Shown: positions 10,822-22,624, counted from the stretch's first letter. The stretch is DNA of 64,000 nt from Ipomoea triloba (GCF_003576645.1 NC_044924.1:30108524-30172523), one strand, 5' to 3'. Notes: generated from the sequence alone by a model not told the origin. Made by a program: numbers and translations.

Positions 10822-12861
10822 ACATGAAAAAAAAAATTTTAAAATAACTTCTACAAGGATCATGGCCATTTGGATTTTCCACAATTCCACGTTACGTTGA
10901 AGCTATCCAGGCCAATATATTTTTAATTATTCTTTTGTTTGAAGAAAATAAAGAATGGAGCATTTCAAATCAAATTGACTTTTGAGCACATTATTCATTG
11001 AATTTGTTTTATTCCCATATATCGTTCTCAAAGTGATCATCAATATTCTCAATATACATATTAATGGTCCGACTAAAACACAAAAGGGTATTTCGTTCAA
11101 ATATAAATTAAAATCAGAATAATAAGAATAGAGTTGGTGTCAGTTGTTTTGGGTGATATTTAAATTTTATTTCAGAATTTTAAAAAGTTTGGGTGATGAT
11201 ATTTTTAAAATCCTATATTTGAACCAAATTTAATTTGAATATATTCAGTTAGGATGACATTATTTTAAGTTTATTTCGGATTAGTTGGTATATTCAAAAT
11301 TTTACTTTTAAAAATAATTTTATTATTTGTGTATTTATATTTTTTTTGATATACCACCAAACGTAAAATAACACAAAATATTTCTAATGAATTAAGAGAG
11401 ATTTGAAAATTAATAAAATATTAATTATGAAATATATTTATTATTTAATAGTTAATATATAATTTATATTATTATATTTATCATAAAATTCGCGTTAATT
11501 TGGATTTTGGGTCGAATATGAATAACACTTAGCTTTTACACCCAATATTTGAATCAAATTTATATTTAGATAGATTATAATTAAAATATTCGAACCCATT
11601 ACTGATGGAAAAAATAGCATAAAATGACATTTTAAGTGGTTATTTTATGGCACAAATATATGTGGGGTCCAATTTCAATTTGGGTCGAGTCAATGTGGAT
11701 TCGGGTTCTTCGTAATTAGATGAAGAGATTGATATATTGTACGCTCAAAACGGATAATGAGTGAATGAGAAATTGATTCTCAAAATAGACTCACTTGAAA
11801 TAAAAAAACGAAAGGAAAAAAGCTTTAAAATAGCTTTTGGGACTCTCTCTGCATGGGGTGCAAATCAAATCCCATTATGAGCCTGAAAATGCTTCACTCG
11901 TGTAGACAACGAATCAAATTAGACACATAAAATGAGATGGATGGAATAATTTTGTTGCAAGTTTGTGTTTGTTTCCTTGAGGGTTAAAGTCTTTGCCTCC
12001 CCCCCTCATCCCAAAATCTTTCTAAATTAAAAAATATATAATTTAATGTTCATAACTGATCGATTCAAAATAGAAACGCTCATAAGCGATTCACATGTGA
12101 GTCGAATTTAAAATTTTATGGTTATCATATTAATTGCTTGATCAACTTAATTAATTAGATGAACTTCCCACCATATGTATACAAGGTTAATATTAATATT
12201 ATAAAAATATGAATTAATTGTGTGGGATGAGCTATATGCCTATAATTTATTAATTTTGTTACCTCTTGCTTTTATTGGGTGTAGATAAAGATTATAATGG
12301 TTAAAATGATGGATATGAAATCGAAGTGATTTGACCATTACAACTTTTTTCATACCCTCTAATTGGCATGGAACTCTTGCACTATATATAGAGGGTTGAT
12401 CCTAAGGAAACAAGGGTCCAATATACTAAAATAAATTGGGCATTTTAAACAAAATAGAATTACAAATATAAAATAAAAACAATATATATAATTTTTTTTG
12501 TCACAGTATAAAATATTTAACAAAAAAAAAATACAATCTAAAATTTTATTGACAATATAAATAGACATATGCAACGCATATATATGGCAGTACACATATA
12601 CATACATACACATAAAATAGGACCCTTAATTTTTGAGATCGTTTGCAATATTTTAACTTACACATGTTTACTACCAACCGTACCCAATCATAAAAATGAT
12701 GAACTGCTTCAATCTTTTATAGCTATTAGAGTGTTGGAGTTGTCTACCACTCCATCTACTCTCTAAATGCACCATTAACATAATTAATCGAAGTTTCACA
12801 ACTCCTCATATGCATTTTTTATTCATTATTATAATTTTCAATGTACTTATTAACAATGTGG
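10822..12861. other. Gene-free AT-rich DNA, about 2 kb
   Basis: Long AT-rich stretch with only short chance frames. I find no exon-like pattern, RNA gene, TIR or tandem repeat that I can support. Confidence 0.6.
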
Positions 12862-13581
12862 TGTTTAGTAAATAATTGTTAGCTAATTGTGTTAGTGGGT
12901 TTAACTAGTTGATAACATTAATTGATTGTAAAAATATATTTGATAAATTAGATTTTAGTTGATTACATGCAAAATAACTTTCTCAAGAGGTTATAAAAAC
13001 CTAATTAATCAAATACTCATATTGACTATTTAATCAAGTCAAACAACTAATAGTGGTTAAACAAACCAAAATTAACTAATAAGCTAACTATGACAATTTA
13101 TATCATGGACCAGGGTCCACTCGTAAAGTACAGACTTTCATAACACAAAATACCAAAAAAAAAAAATCACAACACAAGACGTACATATAGCATAACATTA
13201 TGGACCCATTTGGATTGAAAAGATGAGGTATAGAATTCATACTTATAAAGTACATAATTTTATAACACGACACAAAAAATCATAACAAAAGACACACGCA
13301 TGTTATATATTTACTTATTTTTTAAAAATGATTTAAGTACATAATTTGTGTTTATAGGCACAAAAATTTCACAACACAAGACACAAAAAATTATAACATA
13401 AGACACAATTACTAATTTGTTCAATGTACATAATTCATACTCATAAGATACAAAATTTCATAACGCAAAACACAAAAAGATAACACAAAAACACAAACAC
13501 ATGAACCAGAGTTCATAGTACAGTGTGAACCCTAGTCCAGTGGTCTATGGTATAATGATTGGCTAACTATGTTACCAAACA
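12862..13581. mobile_element. MITE split by a later insertion
   Basis: The left end TGTTTAGTAAATAATTGTTA and the inverse of the right end (TGTTTGGTAACATAGTTAGC) form imperfect TIRs. The body is interrupted by the element at 13093-13561. A related sequence lies at 60606-60800. No target duplication was identified, so the superfamily is undecided. Confidence 0.55.
13093..13561. mobile_element. 469-bp TIR element nested in another MITE
   Basis: The ends ACAATTTATATCATGGACC and the inverse of GGTCTATGGTATAATGATTG form imperfect TIRs. Both sides carry GCTAACTATG (13083-13092 and 13562-13571), a 9-10 bp target duplication of MULE type. The interior is rich in ACACAAAA-like repeats. A similar GGACC...GGTCC sequence lies around 21190-21550. 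Confidence 0.7.
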
Positions 13582-13683
13582 GGTCGGATGATTCTTTAGT
13601 TAATTTATTTCTTTTTTTTTTTTTTTTTTTTTGTTTTTTGTTGAGATAACATTTAATTAAGCAGGTCGGAAATCTTAGAGCCT

Positions 13684-13793
13684 AAGCAACAAAAGTCCAA
13701 ATGACCATTCCCCCATGATGTAAACGTAGAATGATATTAAGCAACAAAAGTCCAAATGACCATTCCCCCATGATGTAAACGTAGAATGATATT
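13684..13793. repeat. Tandem duplication, two copies of 55 bp
   Basis: The unit starting AAGCAACAAAAGTCCAAATG occurs at 13684-13738 and again, apparently identical, at 13739-13793. Confidence 0.95.
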
Positions 13794-13868
13794 TTAATTT
13801 TGTAGAATTCTTAAATTCATGTCCGTAGGACTACTAATCTGCTTTTAATAAATCCAGACTGAAGACAA

Positions 13869-14213
13869 AATATTCTTTTTGTATTTTTTAAAAAATAAAA
13901 CGTGACATTTATGATTTAATTTATTTAATAATTTAGGACAAAAGTCAAGTTGTTATTATATTCGTCGTCGTCAGTGACAGGGTTGATATTCATTCATATT
14001 TATTACTACGTTTTTAGATTTATTTTCGTTCGTGGAGAAAAAATATTTAGTTTTTTTTTTATTTTTTTAATTTTTTTTTGACGAGAAAAATTAATAGTCA
14101 CTATCCGAAAGTGTATATTAAATTATTATTTTTTATATATGTAATAGTTTACAAATTGTACTGAAGAAGTTAACCGTACTGTATATATGCTTATCTTTGT
14201 CTTATTGTTTGGA
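13869..14213. repeat. Direct repeat, copy 1 (about 345 bp)
   Basis: Nearly identical to 14726-15065; both contain CGTCGTCGTCAGTGACAGGG and end near CTTATTGTTTGGAA. The space between the copies is mostly a Helitron-like or MITE segment (14215-14640). The copies do not start TG or end CA, so they are not clear LTRs. Confidence 0.9.
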
Positions 14214-14214
14214 A

Positions 14215-14640
14215 ATTGGAAATTGGTGTAAATAATAATTAATAAATTATTTTTTCTTATAAAATTATGCAGAATTAGTTTCAATTATTCTCACAATTAT
14301 AATGGTTTAATTGTTCTTATAATTTGGTAAATAAAATTTTGTTACCAATTAAACTTTATTAATTTTTTTTACCAATTAATTAATAATATTAGTTTGCGCG
14401 GGAAAGTTGGAGGGGAAGATTTTTCTTTTATTAATAGTATTGATATGTGAATATAGAAACAATATTACCAATTAATAGATATTAGTTAATTTTCATTTTA
14501 CATTTTCTTACCAAATAAGCTTTATTAATTATTTGATCAATTAAATATTTAATTAATTCACTACAAAAGTTTTGGCGGGAAGAATGAAATAGGAGGATTT
14601 TACTTTTATATATAGTATAGAAGTATAGATTGTTAGAAAT
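14215..14640 (-). mobile_element. Helitron-like/MITE segment, minus orientation
   Basis: Read on the minus strand it begins TCTATACTTCTATACTATAT, AAAAGTAAAATCCTCC and then a CCCGCC motif, like the 5' ends of many plant Helitrons. Related pieces occur in plus orientation at 16253-17345 and 42334-42660. No 3' hairpin plus CTRR end could be fixed. Confidence 0.5.
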
Positions 14641-14725
14641 TTTTAGAAATTGAACCAATGTGCTCATTCTCTGGCAACTTAGTTACAGTAATGAATTGCT
14701 ATCCTAATTCATTTGTATAAATGAT

Positions 14726-15065
14726 ATATTCTTTTTGTATTTTTTTTAAATAAAACGTGACATTTATGATTTAATTTATTTAATAATTTAGGACAAAAGT
14801 CAAGTTGTTATTATATTCGTCGTCGTCAGTGACAGGGTTGATATTCATTCATATTTTTACTACGGTTTTAGATTCATTTTCGTTCGTGGAGAAAAAATAT
14901 TTAGTTTTTTTTATTTTCTTAATTTTTTTTTGACGAGAAAAATTAGTAGTCACTATCCGAAAGTGTATATTAAATTATTATTTTCTATATATGTAATAGT
15001 TTACAAATTGTACTGAAGAAGTTAACCGTACTGTATATATGCTTATCTTTGTCTTATTGTTTGGA
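14726..15065. repeat. Direct repeat, copy 2
   Basis: Second copy of 13869-14213, differing by small indels in A/T runs and a few substitutions. Confidence 0.9.
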
Positions 15066-15287
15066 ATGACATATTATTCTTTTTATTGTGGATGCTTTGA
15101 GATTCAATAGTACTTAATATATATTATGGTTTAACAATTAAAGATTAATATTGATAAAAGCTATCGCTTTGGGAGAGAGGTGAAATTATAATGGTTAGAA
15201 TGATAATTTCATAGTGAAATTATTAGTCAATTATTAGAATAATTTGTTCCTTTCAATAGCATTGCTACGTACTTACGTTGTTATAAT

Positions 15288-15659
15288 TAGGGATGGAAAT
15301 AGGCTAGGCCGAGCCGGGCTTTAGAAAATTAGGCCTGGACCTGCTATGGAAATCTAAAGCCTGAGCCTGGGCCTGAACCTGTATGTAGCCTTTTTTTTAA
15401 GCTCAAGCCTGAGCTTACAGTTGGCATGGCCTGGCCTGAAGCCTTTTTAAAAGCCTATTTAACATATAGACCTTTAAAAAGACTTCAAAATAGATCCTAA
15501 ATAGGCTTTGAGCCTATTTAAATAGGCATTGAACCTATTTAAGGCCTGCATTTTAAAGCCTTTTAAAGTATACCTGTAAAAAATATATTAAAATGTATAT
15601 ATATATAAATATATTAGATATAAAATGTAATATATAATAATTAAATATTAAATATAAAT

Positions 15660-15725
<66 letters not shown>

Positions 15726-15903
15726 GCTAGGCCTGCGGGCTTGTAGGCTAGGCTTTTAAATATAGGCCTAGGCCTATTTAACTAAATAGGCTTTTAATTA
15801 GGCCTATGCCTGGCTTTTTTATTAAATAGGCTAGGCCAAGCTAGGCCCTAAGTAGGCCAGGCCGTAGGCCCCTATGAAGGGGCCTAGCCTATTTCCACCC
15901 CTA
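15288..15903. mobile_element. hAT-type MITE, 616 bp
   Basis: Ends TAGGGATGGAAATAGGCTAG and the inverse of CTATTTCCACCCCTA. The 8-bp target duplication GTTATAAT is perfect at 15280-15287 and 15904-15911, as expected for hAT. The interior consists of many GCCTAGGCC/AGGCCTGG-like subrepeats in both orientations and a (TA)n run at about 15668-15720. No coding. Confidence 0.9.
15668..15720. repeat. (TA)n microsatellite
   Basis: Uninterrupted alternating TA inside the hAT MITE. Confidence 0.95.
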
Positions 15904-15911
15904 GTTATAAT

Positions 15912-16252
15912 ATTCAAAACTCTTCTAATTGAAATTTCTCAATCTATTCGTCAACAATGATTCTTTAACTAATCTTTTTTGTTTGTTTGTTTGTTTTCTT
16001 AAGCATAATATGCAATTAAGCGTGTTTGAAATCTTATCGCCAAAGCATCACAAGTCCGAATGTCCATGGGCAAATTACAATATAATTTATTAATTATTAT
16101 TTACACCAATAATAATAATTCGAAAACTTATCTATACTACTATTAATAAAAATAAAATCATTTGTGAAATTTTCGGACAAACAATAGTAAAGATACAATA
16201 GAAAAGAAAAATTGATATTACTAATTGATTGAAAATATAAAAAGATCCTAAT
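15912..16252. other. AT-rich DNA with Helitron-like fragments
   Basis: CTATACTACTATTAATAAAA at about 16132 resembles a Helitron 5' end and recurs at 17388. No genes. Confidence 0.45.
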
Positions 16253-16264
16253 CTATACTTCTAT

Positions 16265-16307
<43 letters not shown>

Positions 16308-17345
16308 GTAAAATCCTCATATTTACTGTCCTGCCCAAACTTTTGTAGTCAATTAATTAAATATTTTATTGGTTAAATAATTAGTAAGGCTTATTTGGTA
16401 AGAAAATGTAAAATAGAAATTCACTAATATCTATTAATTGGTAATATTGTTTCTATATTTACGTATCAATATCAATACTATTAATAAATGTAAAATCATT
16501 CCCTTCAACTTTCTCGCACAAACTAATATTATTCGCCTATTCCATTAATTCATAACATAAAACGTTTGCATCAATGATCAATGAAATGGTAAACCATTCC
16601 TTACAGTCAGACATAGAAACAACTTTTCTAACTATGCTATAGAAAATTTGAATCGCAGACTGTTTCATAACTATGAAGCTATGTTCCTTCAGGGAGCTTA
16701 AAGCTTCTTCAAAGATCTGGGTCTGCATCATCATTCTTTTTTGCTCGCCCAGGATAAGATCAACACTTGTCGAAACCAAACTAAACGATTTATGCTAATG
16801 AAAATGAAAAGCTCGTGAAAGTAACGAGAGGAAAAATGCTCGTGAAACTAACCAGAGGAAAACACAATAATAGAGAAAAAAAAAAGTGGGTAAAGTCAAA
16901 GTAGGGTTGGGAGTTCAAGACTACCAACACAAACCCCAATACCTACCTACTATTATTTTATTCAAAAGGAGAGAAAACGGAAGAAGAAGATCTGTGGCGG
17001 TGGTCGGAGGCGGACGAAACTGCGACGATGGTCGGGGCGGAAGAAGAGTGAGAGCAAACATGGAAGGTGACCAAAACCGCCGGCTCAAAGCTCCATTAGA
17101 GTTCCGGCCGGAGGCCAGCGGTGGAAGCCGAAGTTGAGCAGCAGAGAAATGCGTTTTGTTTTAGAGAGAAAAGGGAGGCACAAACTAATATTATTAATTA
17201 ATTGGTAATAAAATTAATAAATTTTAATTGGTAACAAAATTTTATTCAAGAATAATTAAACCATTATAATTGTAGGAATAATGGAAACAAATTCTGCATA
17301 ATTTTATAAAAAAAAAGTAATTTATTAATTATTATTTACATCAAT
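16253..17345 (+). mobile_element. Helitron-like/MITE segment interrupted by a 644-bp insert
   Basis: Plus-oriented relative of 14215-14640: TCTATACTTCTATACAATAT, a (TA)n run, AAATCCTC, then CCTGCCCAAAC and the same AATTGGTAATATTGTTTCTA block. Its body is continuous with the family on both sides of the insert at 16534-17177. Ends were not fixed. Confidence 0.55.
16534..17177 (-). other. Captured or retroposed gene-like fragment, 644 bp, flanked by 18-bp direct repeats
   Basis: Both sides carry GCACAAACTAATATTATT (16516-16533 and 17178-17195). The insert has a GC-rich block at 16970-17140 and, on the minus strand, an 80-codon open frame 16779-16537 (starting MVSTSVDLILGEQKRMMMQT, ending ELME). 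I do not recognise the protein. A 5'-leader-like CTCTCTAAAACAAAACGC starts the insert on the minus strand. It could be a retrocopy, given the long duplication, but no poly-A tail is seen. The codon pattern looks plausible for a real exon, which is inference. Confidence 0.45.
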
Positions 17346-17500
17346 AATAATAATTCGAATATTTATCTATACTTCTATATCTATACTACTATTAATAAAA
17401 ATAAAATCATCATTTATGAAATTCACGGCCAAACAATAGTAAAGATAAAATGGAAAAGAAAAACTGATATTATTATTTGATTGAAAATATAAAAAAATTA

Positions 17501-17565
17501 TAATCTATACTATATATAAAAGTAAAATCCTCCTAATTCATGTTCCCGCCCAAACTTTTATTGTC
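17501..17565 (+). mobile_element. Short Helitron-like 5' end
   Basis: TCTATACTATATATAAAAGT followed by a CCCGCCCAAAC motif, directly left of the point where homology between the two NLR flanks begins. Confidence 0.4.
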
Positions 17566-17944
17566 AATTAATTAAAAATTAAAGCTAGTACAACTTAAAA
17601 CAAATAATAATACAAAGAACAATAAATAAATAAAAAAAGGAAAAAAAATAGAAGAAGATAGAAGTAACATAGGTACAATTGAGCCATGACATCCCAAATT
17701 ACATGACTGGATGGAAAAGCCCGGCCCGAAGCAACTACATAGTATATAACATATAGACTGAACTCATATTGCAAACTCCAGCTATCAAATGTCAATTAAT
17801 TTAGATAGATATTACAAACAGATATTATTGAAGACTCCTAAATTCTATGAAAGACAATATAATTAAATTAAACAGAATTGAAACTATCACCTTATGAATT
17901 AATTAAAAAACTAAAACAACTTACATGAGCATTAACACACTACA
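17566..17944. other. 3' flank of the broken NLR, shared with the intact copy
   Basis: About 370 bp align with 35650-35989, including AAGAAGATAGAAGTAACAT and AATATAATTAAATTAAACA. Homology stops at about 17565/35650 where different transposons begin, which sets one edge of the duplicated unit. Confidence 0.8.
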
Positions 17945-20900
17945 CTACAATTTCTGACCATTACAAAAATATGTTCGCTTACCATCTATCAACTTGGAAG
18001 TGTAAATGCTTGGGATGTGAGATATTTTTGCATAGATTTTACAATTTGGCTCAAAAGTTATATCAGGCAATTCATCGAAACGAAGTTCCTTAAGATTAGA
18101 CAAATATTCAATACCTAGTGGCACCTGCTCAAACAATTTGCACCGATGCATGTTAAAAGTCTTCGAGATGACGCAATGAACCTTCCTCCATTATTATCCA
18201 TTTCAGGGCCGCAAACCCATAGATACCCAGGAACTTGAGCTTAGAGAACTTTTCGGCCTTGAAGCACAATCCTTCCCCTTCATAAGACTCTATAAGATTA
18301 AGATGTCTTAACATGGGCAGATCTTGGAGGAGCAGTAGCGGATCTTCAGAAAGTTTACTCCATCCCAATAATAGAGTGGTCAAGCCTACAAGTGAGGATA
18401 AACATTGAGGTGCCCTCTTAAGACGGCCAATCAATTTTAATTGACGAAGTCGAAGAGGAAGATCAAGTTTAATATCAAGGATCTCATCCTCCGAAGCCAA
18501 ACAAAGATCTAAAGAGTAAAGATTTGTCAACTTTTTCAAGGACGAGCATAATTCTATGCCATCTTCTTGTCTCAACTTAGTAACTCCTAGTTTTTTTAGT
18601 TGTGTTAGCTTTCCTATCTCAGACACTACTTTGACCCCAGTAGTGCCGTTTGATTGTATATGACACAACTTTTGTAAAAACAAAAATTCCCCAACCTTAA
18701 ATTGAGCATTAAAGCTTGGTATTTCATAAAGACTCCGAGGATAACATCTCCGAAGAGAATATGAGTAACAGAGGAGATGTCGAAGTTTACCTAGTTTTGA
18801 GACCTCAGCTCCGCGCAATAATTCTACCAAAGGCGATCCTATTACAGGAATAGCTTCGGGTACACCTGTTACAATTTTCACTGCCCAATAACCAATTTGG
18901 TCCCGCGTCTCCGAGCTATATATCCCCGTTTAATTCTGGTCATGGAATAAATGAAACTTTTTCGAATAACTCATTTTTTCTTTCTTTCAGCTATTCTTTT
19001 ATTTACTCTGTCTTCTATTACTATAACTAACAAAAACTAACAAAACGGATTTCTCCAACTGGTAATTCATTCACATGAGTGCACCTGAGATCAAGTGTCT
19101 CTAAGTTTTGAAGACGTCCTATAGACTTAGGAACACTTCTCAACTTTGTATCCCTCAAATTCAAATACTTCAATTGAAACAAGTTAAAAACTTGCTCTGA
19201 GATTTCCTCTAGTTGAGCACCTCTTAACTCCAAGACCTTTAGAGGATTATAACTGCCAGTGAAGAACTTTGATAACAAAAGTGACACATTCAAGCTTGAA
19301 AGAGATTCGATATGATGATCAATAAGGAACGAAGATGCTTTTTTGATGTAGTGCTCTTCAGAATTTGTTCATCAAATCTGTGGATTACTAGACGTCGAAT
19401 CTGGTTGGATGATTCTATGTTTCATCTATTAGCAATGGTTGCAAAGTTTTGCTCCACTGACTTAGAAAGAACAATTTCGCATAAAATGTCATGCACTCGA
19501 AAGCCCATCGAATTTGTACTCTCGTCAACTTTAGTTTCGCATCCAATTTGTATTTGGATTAAGTTTCGATGAAGTAATTCATCAAGATAGGTTTCAGCAA
19601 CTTCTTCTTTTACTTGCTGGTTGTTCTCTTTAACAAATCCTTCTGCAATCCATAGTCGAATCAGTTGCATTTTTGGGAACAAGAAATCATCTGGGAAGAC
19701 GCACAAGTACAAAAAACAGTATTTTAGATAATATGGTAAATCATAGTAACTGAGAGAAAGTATATTCTTCATGTTCTTCATCATGCCATTGCCTTCTACT
19801 AATTGGATGTTGAGACTTTGCTGGAATCTTTCCCATTCTTCAATGTCCTCATTCTTTGTGGCCAACACCCCTGCAATTACCACAATTGCTAGGGGTAAAC
19901 CACAACATCTCTTTAAGATGTTTATGGTTATATTAACCAAGTGTTGCGGACATGAATCACATAAGAATGTCTTTCTGCAAAATAAGTTCCAAGAATTTTC
20001 AGGAGACAAATGCTTTAAAGAGTATACAACACCGCGGGTATCATGACATGCTTGGGCACCTATTTCGCTATTCCGCGTCGTGATAACTACACGGCTACCA
20101 AAAGCCTGTTTGGATAGAACACATTTGATTTCCATCCAAGCATTAATGCCCCATATGTCGTCGAAAACAATGATGTATCTTCGACCCAAAAGAATCTCCT
20201 TGACAAATTCTTTCAATTGAGTAGAGCTCATGGTTTCAAAGTCCTGAGGAAGACTACCTTGCTTAGTTTGCCCCACAAATTGCTTAATTGCGTCTTTCAA
20301 CAACTCCTTAATCTCGAATGTTTCAGAAATCGTAACCCACACACGATACTGGAAGTGATTTTGCATCATCGTAGGCCTGTTTAACCAAAGTCGTCTTTCC
20401 CAATCCCCCAGTGCCCACTACTGAATGGACCTTCAACTCCTCATCATTAGCAAGTAAGAGATTAACAAGAAATTGCTTGGGATAGTGAATACCTACAAGA
20501 TCCGATTCTTCTACCAAACGAGCATCCCCTCTACTATCATACATCCTTTTGTTGTGGGCATGATGTAGAGTTCCCAGAAAGGTTGTTGGCAAGCTTGGCT
20601 GATATTGCGAGTTCTCGTTGACTTTGGCCTTGATCCTTCGCAGTGCAAGAGCAAGCCTGCGCCGAGCTCTCAAGTTCTTGACGGAAGTGTATATGTTCTT
20701 GATCTTAGTGTAGAATCCATCACCGGTCCGGCCACCTCCAAATCGGAATAGGAATTCATCAAGAACATCTTCTGTGTCATAAGCCAGCTTCCGGACTATC
20801 CTCACCCAGGCTTGAACTTGAGGATCAATTTCTTCCATCTCATCGGCGACTCTCAACGCAGCTGTTAGGGGATCCAAAGCATTTCTGATGTCTTCTGCGT

Positions 20901-20988
20901 CTTCTCTGAGCCCTCCCAGCAGTGAGTACTCATCACGGATCAACTTTGAAAGTTGTCCCAATAGAAACATTACAGGAGCATGCGCCAT
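17945..20988 (-). pseudogene. CC-NBS-LRR resistance gene, broken paralog of the gene at 35990-38794
   Basis: It starts at 20988 with the same N-terminus as its paralog (MAHAPVMFLLGQLS), then an EDVID-like TEDVLDEF, the P-loop GTGGLGKTT, kinase-2 IIVFDDIW, RNBS-B GSRVVITTRN, GLPL, RNBS-D and MHD-type RVHDIL motifs, and LRRs. Four lesions are visible against the paralog: a net 8-bp loss just after the P-loop (near 20351-20362) that shifts the frame; a CGA to TGA change giving a stop at 19424-19422; an insertion of about 245 bp of plastid DNA in the LRR (18808-19055); and a +1 shift near 18152-18165. It cannot encode a working receptor. The 3' flank to about 17565 and 5' flank to about 21140 are also shared with the paralog. 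Confidence 0.95.
18808..19055 (-). other. Nuclear plastid DNA insertion (rpl20 start fused to petB interior)
   Basis: On the minus strand, ATGACCAGAATTAAACGGGG at 18943 opens [13 protein letters not shown], the conserved start of plastid ribosomal protein L20, preceded by an AT-rich leader to about 19055. After 13 codons the sequence jumps at about 18903-18906 (shared CGG) into [20 protein letters not shown] and [11 protein letters not shown], a conserved internal part of cytochrome b6 (petB). These genes lie apart in plastid genomes, so two plastid fragments were joined. The piece sits between LRR codons for NELPV and [12 protein letters not shown]. The petB frame happens to read into the LRR frame. 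It is non-functional plastid DNA; copying from a mitochondrial plastid-like tract is an alternative source. Confidence 0.88.
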
Positions 20989-21189
20989 AAGTACGGCAAG
21001 GAATGAAGTTCAGATTTTACTTTCACCGGCGATATGATGAATGGAAAGCTAGTCGTCGTTGGCAATGCTTTTTTTTTTTTTTTTGAAGTTCAGTTCAGAC
21101 TTCAGAACAAACATTACACAATTATTGAGGTGCCGACCAATAATATATTAATATCAAGTTGTTATAGCATGAATCAAGTTCTACTATAC

Positions 21190-21560
21190 AAGGTGGACCT
21201 TGGTCCCAAACAAGATATAAATTATGTATTGTTAGTATTAGAGTGGTAAACTTTTAGAATATAAATTGTGTTTTTAAGTCAAAAAAACATAACAACTTTA
21301 AAATGAAATTTCTAAATACAATACAAGGTCATCAAATCGTAATATGTTAATATTGTGTAAATGCAGTATTTTAAAGAAATTTGTAAATAAAAAGTAAGGT
21401 AATCATTAATTACATATATGTTAATATTGTGTGTTCATAGTATATAAATTGTCCTTTTTAAAAGGTAAATTATGATCATTTAATATATAAGTTGTGAACA
21501 TTTGGACCCGAGTTCACGAAACAATTTGCAAATAATATCATAGTGAACCAAAACCACCGC
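21190..21560. repeat. Diverged repeat related to the 13093-13561 element
   Basis: GGTGGACCTTGGTCCC near the left and GGACCCGAGTTCACG near the right resemble the ends and interior of the nested element at 13093. Termini are not clear. Confidence 0.35.
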
Positions 21561-21636
21561 CATATATTAATTAAAGTCCAGGCGGCGTTAAAGAAAATAA
21601 TATCAAGAGAGATCTTGATTTATTTAACAAAATAAA

Positions 21637-22545
21637 TATATTTTTTGAAATCAAGAAATTAATTCATTAAATCATCTGCCAAACAGTTTACAAGGAAACT
21701 AGGAGGTGTATCGAACCACTCTCCGCAACCTGTCACAGAAACGGCCTCCCTAGCAGTAGTGTGAGCGGCACGATTCGCAGATCGCTTTACAAAACGAAAC
21801 TCAACATCATCAATCATAGATGCTAGTTCTTTAATATCATCAATTAATAATCCAAAAGCAGAAAGAAAAGAAGAACCGGAAATAGCATTAACCACCAAGA
21901 GCGAGTCTGTCTCCACATCCACATTATCTATGCCCGTATTTTTTAGCCAACTTAATGCTTCTCTAATGCTCAGTGCCTCTGCCTCCTTCACCCCATACAA
22001 CCCTTGAACATGCATACTCTTTGCGGCAAGGAAAGCACCCATATCATCTCTTAGCACCCATCCAAAGCCCAACACATTATTAATTTGGTCAACAGCTGCA
22101 TCTGTGTTTAGTTTAATTCTTCCATAATCTGGAAGCTCCATCTGTCCACTGTAACTGCATGATGGACCTCACAGGTGAGCATATTTGCCATAGACCAATT
22201 TTCCAACATAGCTAATGCACGCCACATCATCAAATGCAAATCAAAAGAAATACCATGCCAAACATTATCATTTCGGCTACCCCACAAAGCCCAGCAAATA
22301 GTTACAAATTTAGGAACCATATCCTCACTAAGCACATTCAAACAATTGAAAAACCAATCCCCAAGATCATTACCTGTAAAGGTTGGCACCATAGCATTAA
22401 ACAAATTCCAGACTTTCAATGTTTCTCGACATTGGGCAAACAGGTGACTGGCACTCTCTTCTTCCTCTCTGCACATGTGGCAAACCAGAGAGCAATGAAC
22501 ATTTTTCATTCGGAGAACATCACAAGTTGGCAAGAAAGATGATTA
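21637..22545 (-). mobile_element. 5'-truncated LINE, zinc-binding RT end plus RNase H
   Basis: Frame 22533-22108 matches the zf-RVT region that ends plant L1 reverse transcriptases: CHMCREEEESASHLFAQC, then FVTICWALWGSRNDNVWHG. Frame 22141-21659 (160 aa) is an RVT_3 RNase H with KLNTDAAVDQ (first Asp), EAEALSIREAL (Glu), DVETDSLLVVNAI (Asp) and SANRAAHTTARE. The two frames overlap by a shift near 22108-22141, so the polyprotein is broken. The missing 5' part and A-rich 3' end near 21637 are typical of dead LINE copies. Confidence 0.88.
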
Positions 22546-22624
22546 GTATATAATTAGTATTATATATCCTATTATTTGTCTTATAACCACTAGTACAAAA
22601 TAGACCAAAAATATAGGACAATTT

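Noticed and set aside
10679..10882. Minus-strand 67-codon frame at the right edge of the MULE
   Set aside because: It lies within the TIR and crosses the target duplication into host DNA.
18811..18943. rpl20 and petB as real genes
   Set aside because: Only 13 codons of rpl20 and about 32 of petB are present, fused and inside an NLR; this is inserted plastid DNA.
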